Positions 8,738-18,018 of a stretch of DNA of 64,000 nt are shown here, piece after piece. The stretch's first letter is position 1. Every line of letters begins with the position of its first letter. The position numbers and the translations under genes were made by a program. The DNA comes from Synchiropus splendidus (Eukaryota > Chordata > Actinopteri > Syngnathiformes > Callionymidae). Location: NCBI RefSeq assembly GCF_027744825.2, contig NC_071348.1, positions 15,719,563 through 15,783,562 of the forward strand, in the 5' to 3' direction. The notes beneath the pieces are model-generated. The model worked only from the letters and a program-made list of their open reading frames with translations. It did no database searches and was not told where the DNA came from.

Positions 8738-10792
8738 ATGTACCAAGCAACTGGTACACTACCCCTGACAAATAAGGGACCATTGGACACCGCGTTACAA
8801 GAGTTACAAGAGATAGTCAAACTTCCGACTGCGCCACCCGCCTATGAAGCTGACCCAGCTCTTAGGGACCATGGCTATGCCACGCCAGCGAGGGTCCGCT
8901 TTCTTGATTCGGTAGAAAATGACCCCGATGATGGAAAATCCCTGAGCCCGAGTGAAACTGACAGAGGAGTCATTGCAAGAAGTTTGGAGAGGATGTCAGA
9001 GCAACTTAGTGCGATAACACGGCAAATAGGAAGTCAACAAGATCAGCTCGACAGGAGTTTGAGTCAGGGAGGATTAGGATGCATTTTAGGTTCCCAGGGA
9101 AATCGCCCGCATGCTATACAACCACTCAATCCCTCTAATGGCTCCATAGGGGCCTTGGATCTCAACGCCTCGGAAAACCCTGATGTCAGAGACCTAGGAT
9201 CGGGCGAGCCGGCCTTGGGTGAAATCCCAGTCATTAGAATGGATAATGGATCCATGTTTGTCATCTTACACACTTCAACGGCCAAGTACAAGCCAACTGG
9301 GGACAATGTAGTAATCCCCATAAGGAAGTGGAATGGACTGGAGGAAGTAAGGGCATTCACTCTGTGGAGAAAGAAAATTGGTAAAAGGGACTTCGATCAC
9401 CGTCTCTCACTTTTGGGAGAAGAGGTTCGTGACCGAAATTACCGAGCTCTAGAACAGGTCCATCAGTTAGATTTTACTGAGTGCGAGGATTCCCCCGTAG
9501 CCGCCGTTTATGTGACGCCACTGGTGCATTCGTGTTCGGTAGATGGGCAGATACACGCTGGAGCCAGTAAAATTGCTCGGCTTGAGTTGTCTAAGGTGAC
9601 CCTTGACCTTAATCCCCCCGAATCATTGGGGGTCCTCACAAATGCACAGCTAGCACGGTGGGTGACCGCCACCTATGCTACGCTAACCTCATTAGGTTAC
9701 TTTGAGACAGTTACGTGTCTGATAGGGAACCGACAACTAGCAAAGACACTCTATGACACAGTGTTACTTTTGAAGCAGGATAAATTTACAAAGTATCTGG
9801 AAAATTCCCCTCAGCTACAACGTGGCCTAGAGGATGAGGAGCACAGAGAGCCAGAGGAACCTCGGGTCCCCTTTCGACCCTCCTCTGCGTCTACACCATG
9901 TCCCCCAACCCCCTTACCGAGATCTCCGCGGGTTGAACGATCACCTTTACCGCCCATTGACCGTCAACCCACCCGGATGGTACAAGCAAAAAATTCTAGG
10001 GGGCGAAAGATAACGTGGGGAGAGTATGATGCCACCAAATGGCCGTGCGACCCCGATGAGGAAGGATTAAGAGAACGCCCTACGGCTCATGCTTATGACC
10101 CAGTTGCACACCAGCAACCTCCGGAGCCAGATTGGAACAAAGAAATAATCACACCTCAATGGTTTCCTCATGACAGGAAAGAAAGGGCCCGGAGAATGCG
10201 ATCTCCCTCCTCTGAGGAAATAGGTGGATGGCAAGGAGTGTCTAGGTCCTTTAAACAAGCATATCTCGCACGAGGATATGATGCCCATCGCAATTCCTTG
10301 ACAGATATCTACTCCCACATGCCCAAGGCCACTCACTTGCCGACAGACTCATGGGAAAGACGGTCTCCATGCCCCTCAGATTCCGACGATCAGAGTAGCG
10401 ATGACTCCGACAGTGATAGTGACCCGACTCTGGGTCCGCAGCCAGACCCCCCAACTCCTTCAAGACAGGGTAGCAGGATGGCCTCCACAGGAGGGATAGG
10501 ACGACAGCGTACTCAGCTGGCGGTCTCAATCCTTGCAGGGGGCCCCCCATCGGAGCCCAGACAAGACACTGACGTTAGAGTGTCAAGTAAAATTACTGTA
10601 GCAGACCTGTGCAAGGCACTCCCGAAAAGGAAAGATAAGGAATCCAACTGCGAGTACGTTAGAAGGTTGAATAAGGAATTGTCTCCATCTCAAATGGCTG
10701 ACCCGGTTATTAGTAAATATGTCTCCAAAGACCTCCGATATGGCTACTCTACTTACAAGCCAAGTGGAGGCAACCATTCGAGATCTGGTTGA
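8738..10792 (+). CDS. gag: Gag, N-terminal and capsid portion
   Basis: A 684-aa ORF in frame 2. Residues 30-36 form PTAPPAY, an overlapping pair of late-budding motifs (PTAP for Tsg101, PPxY for Nedd4-type ligases). A heptad-like helical stretch follows at ~78-108 (coiled-coil candidate), then a ~200-residue globular region, a Pro/Arg-rich linker (~380-500), an acidic Ser/Asp tract at ~547-563, and near the C-terminus (~620-650) a helix with CEYVRRLNKEL that resembles the capsid major-homology area. Its ATG has a weak context (T at -3), and upstream the frame is open back to the TGA of the macro ORF, so translation might begin earlier. The reading frame moves to frame 3 within 10719-10792, by mutation or programmed +1 shift. 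Identification rests on motifs and position before pol. Confidence 0.8.
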   Translation: MYQATGTLPLTNKGPLDTALQELQEIVKLPTAPPAYEADPALRDHGYATPARVRFLDSVENDPDDGKSLSPSETDRGVIARSLERMSEQLSAITRQIGSQQDQLDRSLSQGGLGCILGSQGNRPHAIQPLNPSNGSIGALDLNASENPDVRDLGSGEPALGEIPVIRMDNGSMFVILHTSTAKYKPTGDNVVIPIRKWNGLEEVRAFTLWRKKIGKRDFDHRLSLLGEEVRDRNYRALEQVHQLDFTECEDSPVAAVYVTPLVHSCSVDGQIHAGASKIARLELSKVTLDLNPPESLGVLTNAQLARWVTATYATLTSLGYFETVTCLIGNRQLAKTLYDTVLLLKQDKFTKYLENSPQLQRGLEDEEHREPEEPRVPFRPSSASTPCPPTPLPRSPRVERSPLPPIDRQPTRMVQAKNSRGRKITWGEYDATKWPCDPDEEGLRERPTAHAYDPVAHQQPPEPDWNKEIITPQWFPHDRKERARRMRSPSSEEIGGWQGVSRSFKQAYLARGYDAHRNSLTDIYSHMPKATHLPTDSWERRSPCPSDSDDQSSDDSDSDSDPTLGPQPDPPTPSRQGSRMASTGGIGRQRTQLAVSILAGGPPSEPRQDTDVRVSSKITVADLCKALPKRKDKESNCEYVRRLNKELSPSQMADPVISKYVSKDLRYGYSTYKPSGGNHSRSG

Positions 10793-11318
10793 TAAAGTGA
10801 ATAAAGGAGAGATGTCCCTTCTGCAAGCTTATTCCATACTGGCAGATGAGGGGGCTGATGAGTCACAGGTCAAACATTTCCTGGTACAGATTAACTGCCC
10901 TGAACAAGCCAAATTGGTTCTGGAGTTCCTCCAAGCGAAGGGACTGGATGCAAAGACTGAGGTTATCTCCCGTCACAGCTCTGTGATGGCTGTTAGAAGA
11001 GCCCTCAAAAAAGAAAAACAGAGACCTGATGTTCCCGGGGCTCGACTGTCAAAAAACGAGCAGAGGGGGAAGTCTCTTCCCCCTTTCGGAAAAGCGACAG
11101 CAAACCCCCAATACGGCCTGGCTCGCACTCAATCTACCTTTCCACCGAGAAAGGATCGAAATCAGCAAGACATCAGGCCCAATGGACAGGGTGGGGCCAA
11201 GCGCCCTCCATTCAACAAGAACGTGAATGGCTCAGCCTCGAATGCCCCCAGACAGCCTCATTGGAGGCAGGATCGTCCCCGTTCATACCCGTGTCCGAGG
11301 AAGAATGGAAGGCGATGA
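10719..11318 (+). CDS. gag: Gag C-terminal portion (capsid end and basic nucleocapsid)
   Basis: A 199-aa ORF in frame 3, overlapping the upstream gag frame by 74 bp and pol by 92 bp. The N-terminal ~85 residues are helical and charged (TIRDLVDKVNKGEMSLLQAY, QAKLVLEFLQAKG), consistent with a capsid C-terminal domain. From ~95 on it is strongly basic and rich in Arg, Lys, Gly, Pro, Asn and Gln. No C-x2-C-x4-H-x4-C zinc knuckle is present, whereas most orthoretroviral nucleocapsids have one or two; foamy Gags use basic Gly/Arg-rich boxes instead. It is probably the direct continuation of the frame-2 ORF. Whether the join is a disabling indel or a programmed shift cannot be told from one copy. 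Confidence 0.72.
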   Translation: MSPKTSDMATLLTSQVEATIRDLVDKVNKGEMSLLQAYSILADEGADESQVKHFLVQINCPEQAKLVLEFLQAKGLDAKTEVISRHSSVMAVRRALKKEKQRPDVPGARLSKNEQRGKSLPPFGKATANPQYGLARTQSTFPPRKDRNQQDIRPNGQGGAKRPPFNKNVNGSASNAPRQPHWRQDRPRSYPCPRKNGRR

Positions 11319-14300
11319 CGCAAGAGCAGAGGGAAGCAGTAATACTTGCAGCGGCCCGACGAAACCAGGATATGGGAAGAGATCTGACCGCAGCCCAGAG
11401 GAAAGTGTTAGAAAAGCACGAGCCCAAAACCCAACAATGAGGCCCTATAAAGTGCAGATTTGGGTTATAGATCAAAAAAGAGATTGTTACTATGACACTG
11501 GAACAGACATATCCATATTACCAAAGGAGTGGTTAGATGAAGAACTCGATCAGAAGGTGCTCGTAAAATTGGCTAATGGAGATGTTACTATGTTGGCCCT
11601 AGGAAGATTTAATGGTAAAATGGTGGCAATAGGGCCAAACCCTTTATTGTCTCCAAATGACTCAGAATGGATTATTGATGCCCCCTCCTCAAGTTGGATG
11701 AGAGAAGTTAATAGGATTACGGCTATAGAAAAATTAGTGTGTACTTCACACATAAAAGACAAGGCACGGCTAGAAAAGATCCTTTATTCGGCCGAAGTGG
11801 CCCCATTTAAAAATGATGTAGGATTAATGAAAACAGAACCATATGTCATTAGGGTTGGCCTCCCAGGCAAACAGAAGCAGTACCCATTAGGTAAATATGA
11901 AGATCAATTGCTAGCAGTGTTTAAAGAATTGGAACAACTCAGGGTCATTGAGAAAATTAAAGAACCACCCTGCTTAATGCCAGTACAAGCAGTACCAAAA
12001 AAGGATAGTACTGTCAGGCCTGTCCATAACCTAAAAATGTTAAATGACGTAACAGTGAAGGACACTAGACAAATCATCAATCCCCGACAGACCATGTTAA
12101 AAATACGCCCGGGAGAATATAACTCCAGTATTGACCTAGCGAATGGATTTTGGTCCGTACCACTGGCCGAGGAAAGCAGGCCAAAAACCTGTTTTATGAT
12201 AAAAGGACAAGGCTACATGTGGACCTGGCTTCCCCAAGGATTTGTGAATTCCCCAAACGCATTTCAGGAACGTATGGAGAAACTGTTGCAAGACTTGCCA
12301 GTCACATGTTACATAGACGACATATTCATCTCCACGGAGACTGAAGAAGAACATCTCGAGCTTTTGGAGGAAGTAATCCGGAGACTGAAAGACCATGGAA
12401 TGAAAATTGGAATCGCCAAATGTGAGATAGGAGTACCTCAAGTCAAATATCTGGGTGTCCTAGTTACTAAGCATGCGATAACTTCCACTGACGACTATCT
12501 CCAAAATCTGCACCCTACTACGCTTAAAGAGCTAGAGAAATGTTTAGGAAAATTGGGGTGGCTACGAAGTATGATCCCTTATTACTCCACCTTAGCGAGA
12601 CCTGTCGAGATGATCAAAAATAAGGTCAGGACATTCGACAAACGATCCCTAAAGTTAATAGAACATGATAGAATGCTAACGCCAGTAGAAATTGAAACCT
12701 GGAACTGCCTTATACAACAAATTCTCACGGATGGGGTGAAACTCGCTCCGTACCGAGATGGACAAAATATCTCTGTGAAAGTGTTAGAGGAAAAGGAAAA
12801 TGGTGGATGCGCGGCAGTCTACGAGGAAAGCAGTGACACACCGATTTGTTACGTATCCGTCAGGTATTCACCCACTGAAAGTCGATTTGCCCCAGCAGAA
12901 AGGGAACTCAGGTTGTTATGGAAAGTTTACACGGAACTGGCTTCCAACTTAGGCCAGGTTTATGTAAAATGTACAGTACAGAATGACCTCACTAAAGAAA
13001 TGGTCAAGGATACGGTGGAATTCGCTAAAGCTTATGCCTCTAGATGGGGAAAGTGGAAGCAGATGCTCTTGGATCCGAATTGGTCATTTATAATGGCCAA
13101 GTCTAAACAGCAGCCTAAAATCCCTGCAGTATCTCAACCAGATTATACAGGGATATACACCCTCTTTACTGATGGAAGTAAAACAGCACAAGATTCCGAG
13201 GGATTTTGGGGTTTTGTGCTTTACAAACGAGATAAACCCCTGTATAAAGAAAAAGGAAGAATGGGCAAGACAGCACAGGAAGCCGAGTTACAGGCAGTTG
13301 TCAGCGGACTGCAATATGTAAAGAAGAAGGGAATAAAATCCTTACGAATTGTGACTGACAGTTGGTACGTGTCGGAAGGGCTGAAAGATAACTTTAAATA
13401 CTGGCAGCAGCGAGACTTCCAGAATTACAAAGGCAAAGAGTTGGAAAATCGTGACTTATGGATAGTGGTGAACCAATTGTTACAACACATAAAACTATGG
13501 GTGACCCATGTCAATAGCCACACAGGAATCCAGGATTTTGATCACATGGGAAATGATGAGGTCGACAAACTAGTGCAGACTAGAGCAGTTGCGGTAGGCA
13601 CTTTGATTTTTCCTGATAAATGGAAAAATGACCAAGGGAAGCTTGTCATTCCTAAAGAGGAAAGGCTGGATTATGTTCGGCACATTCATCGTGCTTTGCT
13701 ATATATCGGGAATGAGAGGACGCGGAGATGGATGGTTGATAACGGGATTGAAGCCGGTCCTCTCAAGGACACCATATCACTAGTTAGACATGACTGCGAG
13801 ATATGCATGGAGAAGGGATTGTTACCTCCTATTGCTTATCAAGAAGGTAAAATTGGTGAAGAATTCCCAGGCATTTCCGCATCTATGGATGTGGGAGTCC
13901 TGGGTAGTCACTACGGCATATATAAAAAAATCCTGGTGATAGCTGACAATGGGGGAGGACACACACGAGTCTACCCCATTAAGAAAGAAACCACAAAGAC
14001 AGCTAAAGAGTGTGTAATGTCATTTATTCAGGGGAATCCAGTCAAAACCCTCAGATCAGATAATGCCGCCATGTTTACTTCAAAGCACTTTCGTTCATGG
14101 TTGGAGCAGGAAGGGATACGACATGTCTTATCCATCCCGCATCAATCCAACACTAACGGAGTCGCGGAACGTGCAGTGCGCGCGGCAAAATCGCAAATAC
14201 TACTGTATAAGCACAGATGGCACTTACCTGAAAACCTCTTTGCCATTAACCAACAACTCAGTCTCCCCAAGTTACGGGGTTCTACCCCTGCCCACTCTCT

Positions 14301-14382
14301 TCTCTGTACCACAGGGTATTTCAGCCAAAATCTCCAGAAATTACTATCCGGAGCCCTCTGTATCGTTACAGGTGGGAAGTGA
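11227..14382 (+). CDS. pol: Pol: protease, reverse transcriptase, RNase H, integrase
   Basis: A 1051-aa ORF in frame 1, +1 relative to the end of gag, starting at its own ATG as in foamy viruses, where Pol is made from a separate message. Protease: DTG at 90-92. RT: LPQGFVNSP from 335 and YIDD at 362-365. RNase H: first Asp in FTDGSK (649), Glu in the AQEAEL helix, Asp in VTDSWY (711), and a THVNSHTG/NDEVD end. Integrase: H819/H821 with CEIC at 857-860 for the zinc domain (the second His position is not clear-cut), then the catalytic triad D888, D945 and E981 with exactly 35 residues between the last two. No dUTPase is seen. Frame 1 goes astray after ~14300, so the integrase C-terminal domain lies in frame 2 (next entry). 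All catalytic motifs are intact. Confidence 0.95.
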   Translation: MAQPRMPPDSLIGGRIVPVHTRVRGRMEGDDARAEGSSNTCSGPTKPGYGKRSDRSPEESVRKARAQNPTMRPYKVQIWVIDQKRDCYYDTGTDISILPKEWLDEELDQKVLVKLANGDVTMLALGRFNGKMVAIGPNPLLSPNDSEWIIDAPSSSWMREVNRITAIEKLVCTSHIKDKARLEKILYSAEVAPFKNDVGLMKTEPYVIRVGLPGKQKQYPLGKYEDQLLAVFKELEQLRVIEKIKEPPCLMPVQAVPKKDSTVRPVHNLKMLNDVTVKDTRQIINPRQTMLKIRPGEYNSSIDLANGFWSVPLAEESRPKTCFMIKGQGYMWTWLPQGFVNSPNAFQERMEKLLQDLPVTCYIDDIFISTETEEEHLELLEEVIRRLKDHGMKIGIAKCEIGVPQVKYLGVLVTKHAITSTDDYLQNLHPTTLKELEKCLGKLGWLRSMIPYYSTLARPVEMIKNKVRTFDKRSLKLIEHDRMLTPVEIETWNCLIQQILTDGVKLAPYRDGQNISVKVLEEKENGGCAAVYEESSDTPICYVSVRYSPTESRFAPAERELRLLWKVYTELASNLGQVYVKCTVQNDLTKEMVKDTVEFAKAYASRWGKWKQMLLDPNWSFIMAKSKQQPKIPAVSQPDYTGIYTLFTDGSKTAQDSEGFWGFVLYKRDKPLYKEKGRMGKTAQEAELQAVVSGLQYVKKKGIKSLRIVTDSWYVSEGLKDNFKYWQQRDFQNYKGKELENRDLWIVVNQLLQHIKLWVTHVNSHTGIQDFDHMGNDEVDKLVQTRAVAVGTLIFPDKWKNDQGKLVIPKEERLDYVRHIHRALLYIGNERTRRWMVDNGIEAGPLKDTISLVRHDCEICMEKGLLPPIAYQEGKIGEEFPGISASMDVGVLGSHYGIYKKILVIADNGGGHTRVYPIKKETTKTAKECVMSFIQGNPVKTLRSDNAAMFTSKHFRSWLEQEGIRHVLSIPHQSNTNGVAERAVRAAKSQILLYKHRWHLPENLFAINQQLSLPKLRGSTPAHSLLCTTGYFSQNLQKLLSGALCIVTGGK

Positions 14383-14515
14383 GGTGTGGATACTCGCCAC
14401 CGGAAAATCTACCACTATAGTAAAAGTCGAAGGGAACGTACTTACGGGTAAAGATGGCCACAGGTACCACCCCAAACAACTACGACTTAAGTATACAAAT
14501 CAGGATGGAAGCTGA
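14300..14515 (+). pseudogene. pol: Integrase C-terminal domain, shifted to frame 2
   Basis: In frame 2 the region gives VSLQVGSEVWIL ... GHRYHPKQLRLKY, typical of the SH3-like integrase C-terminal domain. The preceding catalytic core ends in frame 1 near STPAHSLL. A one-base-type indel near 14296-14320 therefore separates core and C-terminal domain, and as it stands the frame-1 protein ends in an unrelated tail at 14382. The segment overlaps the start of the next ORF (14454) by 62 bp. Confidence 0.75.
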
Positions 14516-16064
14516 CCGAGACCATGTGCCAGGATGGGTTCAGGGGGTTGGGGAGGACTATGTGAAGATGCTCCCCGACCGAGTCTTCCCAAATAATGGC
14601 CTTTTGGTTATGGCCTGGGATGGTGTTAATCATTCCTGGAAAAAAGGGATTGTTATGTCCTATACTCACCCCACCACCAGTGTTAGATGGTCTAACTATG
14701 AGCCTGGTGACTGTGTCCTTTGTGCTGCGCCTGTTTTTGCCCTAATTTGGTCTGGAGATGCAAAGCACAAGCATGAGCACCGTCCTAAGCGAGCGGAGGT
14801 GGGCGCTGAACATTTGATGTGCGGGATTGAATTAATGGGGTCTGCCCCCTTCACGTTTTGCAAATGCTGCTGGGACTCGTGGGGATGTCGATATCAAATA
14901 CTACGCAAAGACACCCATTGCGGGCCATGCACCTGTGGCCGACGTAATGGGGTTTGGAATGTGTGCGATACTGGCACCCCCTGGCAGATAAACCCAGCAC
15001 AGTTCTTGGCGCTGCGGTATGGTTTTCACTCAAACGATCACCTTCCTCAGCCACCGTTTGCTTTACGGGCCAGTGTCATAGATTCTTGGAACTGCCCCAT
15101 TCTGATATACCAGACTATGATGTCTATTGGCTATGACAAATTGTCATCTAAACAGGAAAAGAAACTCTCAGTCATCCCCAGGGATACCACCATGAAGTGG
15201 GAAGACTTTCTCCCTTGGAAGTGGGAGGATGGCTTGTCTTTGTCTGGAGATGGAAGCCTATCCTTGCCAGGCTATAGCCAGAGAGGTTGGGAATCCACCT
15301 CCATGGGAAGGTGGTGGACCAAGCAAATATGGCCCCAAGATAGAGTGGCTAAGGGGAATATATTCTGCCCAGACGTGTACAACTACCCGCATTTAACCAA
15401 CAATAAGAGGATTTTTACAACTTCTGGAACCTTGCCCAGACATGCTAAGGAGGTACAGGAAGCCAGGGTCTCCACTATTGAACGTAACCTTATTCTTGTT
15501 ACTGAATGCGGCCCACGAGTAGTGTCTGGGACCGCCCATGTCCTTATCTCGTTCACTGGCTTCACATGGTACCCGTTGGGGGTCTTCATAGAAGTTGACA
15601 GAAAGGACTTGATGATACTGACTAATGTCTCGATCCCGGTCAGACCTGTAACAAGGACAAAGGTGACTGGATGGTGGTCAGCTTGGCTGAGGAGGAGAGC
15701 TAAGCTCAGCCGTACTGGATTTACTGAAGCTGTCCTGGATCATGAGATGCCAGGCTGCACGTTTTTCCAGCAGCACCTGGAACCATGCCTGGGAGGTGCG
15801 ATTGGTCCAGAGGGGGAGAGGAATAATCCCAAGAACAGTTCGGCTATTATGAACCAATCAGGAGAGATCAAAAAGACGGTGTCGCAAGAACTAATGCCAC
15901 CACCCTCTTCTCACCCACAGGATCTTGATAGTCCTGGGTCAGATGACGAGGAGGTGCCTAAAGTACGCGATAAAGGCAAGCGACCAGCTAGTGGTAAGCT
16001 ATCGCGAATAGCCCTCCTTCTCAAAAGAAGAAAGGGAAAGAAGAATAATGAATTTATGGGATAA
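14454..16064 (+). CDS. Accessory ORF between pol and env, Cys-rich, basic tail
   Basis: An intact 536-aa ORF in frame 3; its ATG has a strong context (A at -3, G at +4). It overlaps the end of the integrase by 62 bp and the start of env by 17 bp, so it is tightly packed between them. I do not recognise the family. Residues 123-171 hold nine cysteines (C123, 136, 138, 139, 145, 156, 159, 161, 171) including CKCC and CGPCTC, suggesting metal binding or disulphides. The protein is rich in Trp. The last ~60 residues are charged: an acidic SDDEE patch, then a bipartite basic cluster (KGKRPASGK ... KRRKGKK), a plausible nuclear localisation signal. There is no signal peptide or clear membrane span. 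Long intact length in an otherwise damaged provirus suggests a real gene. A nuclear regulator or host-factor antagonist is possible but unproven. Confidence 0.7.
   Translation: MATGTTPNNYDLSIQIRMEADRDHVPGWVQGVGEDYVKMLPDRVFPNNGLLVMAWDGVNHSWKKGIVMSYTHPTTSVRWSNYEPGDCVLCAAPVFALIWSGDAKHKHEHRPKRAEVGAEHLMCGIELMGSAPFTFCKCCWDSWGCRYQILRKDTHCGPCTCGRRNGVWNVCDTGTPWQINPAQFLALRYGFHSNDHLPQPPFALRASVIDSWNCPILIYQTMMSIGYDKLSSKQEKKLSVIPRDTTMKWEDFLPWKWEDGLSLSGDGSLSLPGYSQRGWESTSMGRWWTKQIWPQDRVAKGNIFCPDVYNYPHLTNNKRIFTTSGTLPRHAKEVQEARVSTIERNLILVTECGPRVVSGTAHVLISFTGFTWYPLGVFIEVDRKDLMILTNVSIPVRPVTRTKVTGWWSAWLRRRAKLSRTGFTEAVLDHEMPGCTFFQQHLEPCLGGAIGPEGERNNPKNSSAIMNQSGEIKKTVSQELMPPPSSHPQDLDSPGSDDEEVPKVRDKGKRPASGKLSRIALLLKRRKGKKNNEFMG
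15901..15920 (+). promoter_or_regulatory. Candidate splice acceptor before env
   Basis: A pyrimidine-rich tract (CACCCTCTTCTCACCCACAG) ends in AG at 15919-15920, about 130 bp upstream of the env ATG. An env message could be spliced from the LTR donor to this site. A short frame-1 ORF starts at ATG 15943 and ends before env. Use is inferred. Confidence 0.4.
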
Positions 16065-17664
16065 ATTCTGGTATTGGAGAGCTAGGCGCTGGTGGCAGTT
16101 TAAGGCGAGACAACAATTGGCATATAAAGATCAGGCCAAGGATATACAGCACCAGACACCAGCTACAATTTCCAGGAAACAAATGAAACGCGACAAAATG
16201 ATCAAGGAAAGGGAGAAAACCACTAGGATGTCTCCCTTGAGTCTTTTTATAATTGGAATGCTACTATTTATATTAATATTAGTAATAGCCTCATGGTCAA
16301 GTATAGTCTATGAACATATGACCTATACCAGCAGTGTCACCCGACGTTGGAAATCGAAAACAGTACGTTGTAGAAACTGCACCGTCTTGACCCCGGATAC
16401 GAAAGAAATATCCTTGCCAATTGCAACAGATAAAAATGGCACTCAATTTGATCAAGCTCTATGGATAAAACAAGCAATTGTCTACCTAAACATCCATGGA
16501 GCTATAAGTGGCACTTGTGAATATGAGAAACCAAAACTTGATAGTCAGGAAATGAAGAGTCAGGTGACCGTCAAGACACTTAAACGGAGACGTCGCCGAA
16601 GCGCGGAAAACCCTGTGGACAAAACTGCCGCACGTCCTACTTGGACAGCTGCTGCTATGTCAGTTACCCCCAGCCCGATCAATCAAGCGGGAAATATTAA
16701 TGTGATCGAAAACCATATGGTCAGTAGCATGACTACACCTGAACCTGGAAAAGATACCAGGAATAATGGCACGACAGGAATAGATACTCAGACTGCCTTA
16801 TCTGCCAAAGACAATGAAGGGAATCTCGGTGCAGCAATGACTGAAAAGAAGACAGTCATGGCCACATCTCCTATAGATTCCATAATCATGTATACCCCAA
16901 CAATGGCCCCTGATCAAATGGAGACTAACATAATCTTAACATCTGATGGCAAAACAGTTGACATAAATACGATGGCCCCAATGTTCACATCGGAGCCCGC
17001 AGATCCTCACAAGGAAGGCATGGGAGAATGTGATATCCCATTTAAAAGTGTTAACGTGTTAAATTGTGATGAAGGACTCATGGACTGGCTTCTCCAGGCA
17101 TCTCAGGCAGCATATGAGAGGCTGTGTGAATATAAGGCCCAGTGTAAGCGGAAGAATCAAACCCTATGTGAATACGACACCTGGAAAGATATAGTAACTC
17201 ATTATGGACCTACCTCCAAGGAATTTGCAACAGTAAAAGTAAAGTTAATCAATCATGAAGAGATGAGACTTTCTGGATGGTCCTTCGACATCAACTCTGA
17301 TAAAACCTGTTATTATAAAGTTTTTGCCCAACAAACGAGACGGGGCTGGTCGACGGGAGAAGATAGATATTATATGATGAAAAAATGCCAGAAAATCAAT
17401 ACCACCCATGTGTGGAATGCCCCGCTTATTAGAAGAGTTGAACAATCTATCTATAATAATAGAACATGGGAAGAAGAACTGTGGACAACCACAGAAGCTT
17501 ACGGAAATGAAGAATGGGATAAAAGTAATCAAATAGGACAACTCCTGTTAGATATAGCCCCCCTACCTTTTTTGGCAAACTCTGATCCCGACGTGTTAAA
17601 CACTGATTCGGCTGACCCTGTTTCTAGAAGAGTTAGAAGAGAGCTGGAGTACACATGTTCTTAA
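16048..17664 (+). CDS. env: Env N-terminal part: leader and start of surface unit
   Basis: A 538-aa ORF in frame 1. The N-terminal ~60 residues are basic and Trp-rich (W4, W8, W10, W15, W16), followed by one hydrophobic span (about 64-82) and a KRRRRRS furin-type site (179-185). This is the layout of a foamy Env leader peptide, whose cytoplasmic Trp motif contacts Gag during budding. Residues ~185-325 are Thr/Ser/Pro/Met-rich with few cysteines, mucin-like. A Cys-containing globular region follows, then a second furin-type RRVRR (527-531). The frame stops at TAA 17662-17664 but remains open beyond in the same frame. Overlaps the previous ORF by 17 bp. Role: membrane glycoprotein for budding and entry. 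Broken here. Confidence 0.78.
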   Translation: MNLWDKFWYWRARRWWQFKARQQLAYKDQAKDIQHQTPATISRKQMKRDKMIKEREKTTRMSPLSLFIIGMLLFILILVIASWSSIVYEHMTYTSSVTRRWKSKTVRCRNCTVLTPDTKEISLPIATDKNGTQFDQALWIKQAIVYLNIHGAISGTCEYEKPKLDSQEMKSQVTVKTLKRRRRRSAENPVDKTAARPTWTAAAMSVTPSPINQAGNINVIENHMVSSMTTPEPGKDTRNNGTTGIDTQTALSAKDNEGNLGAAMTEKKTVMATSPIDSIIMYTPTMAPDQMETNIILTSDGKTVDINTMAPMFTSEPADPHKEGMGECDIPFKSVNVLNCDEGLMDWLLQASQAAYERLCEYKAQCKRKNQTLCEYDTWKDIVTHYGPTSKEFATVKVKLINHEEMRLSGWSFDINSDKTCYYKVFAQQTRRGWSTGEDRYYMMKKCQKINTTHVWNAPLIRRVEQSIYNNRTWEEELWTTTEAYGNEEWDKSNQIGQLLLDIAPLPFLANSDPDVLNTDSADPVSRRVRRELEYTCS

Positions 17665-17667
17665 GAA

Positions 17668-18018
17668 ATGTTCCAAAAGGTAGAGACAAAAACCATGCTG
17701 GTATTACTTGAATCCATTCTTAACACTGTAACCGCAGCGAATCCAGCTAAACGTGAAGGAGAGAAGGAACAACAAGTTAAGTTTTTTCTCTCCATACCAG
17801 AGAAGACACAATTCGACAATTGTCTTTATTTGATGACAAATGGTTCTAAACCATGGTCGGACGGCAAGTCTCCCCCGGACACTCATTTCAGGGAAGAGGA
17901 GATTTATCCTAGGTGTCAACCAGAGAAAGATTGCAGAAACAAAGGGCCCAAGAGTGATGAGTATGACACTAGCCCACGAGACACTTACGTAATGTTTATT
18001 GGAGGTGGCATCTGTTGA
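17668..18018 (+). pseudogene. env: Env middle fragment (frame 1 after stop)
   Basis: Continues in the same frame immediately after the TAA at 17662. It gives 116 residues with a short hydrophobic stretch (TMLVLLESILNTVTAA), which could be a fusion-peptide-like or signal-like segment after the RRVRR site, then Cys-containing sequence. It ends at TGA 18016-18018. The next large env segment lies in frame 3, with both frames open between 17973 and 18015, so a frame change occurred there. Confidence 0.6.

Noticed and set aside
14063..14299. First half of the frame-2 ORF starting at 14063
   Set aside because: It is a shadow of the integrase core in frame 1; only the part after about 14300 encodes integrase sequence.
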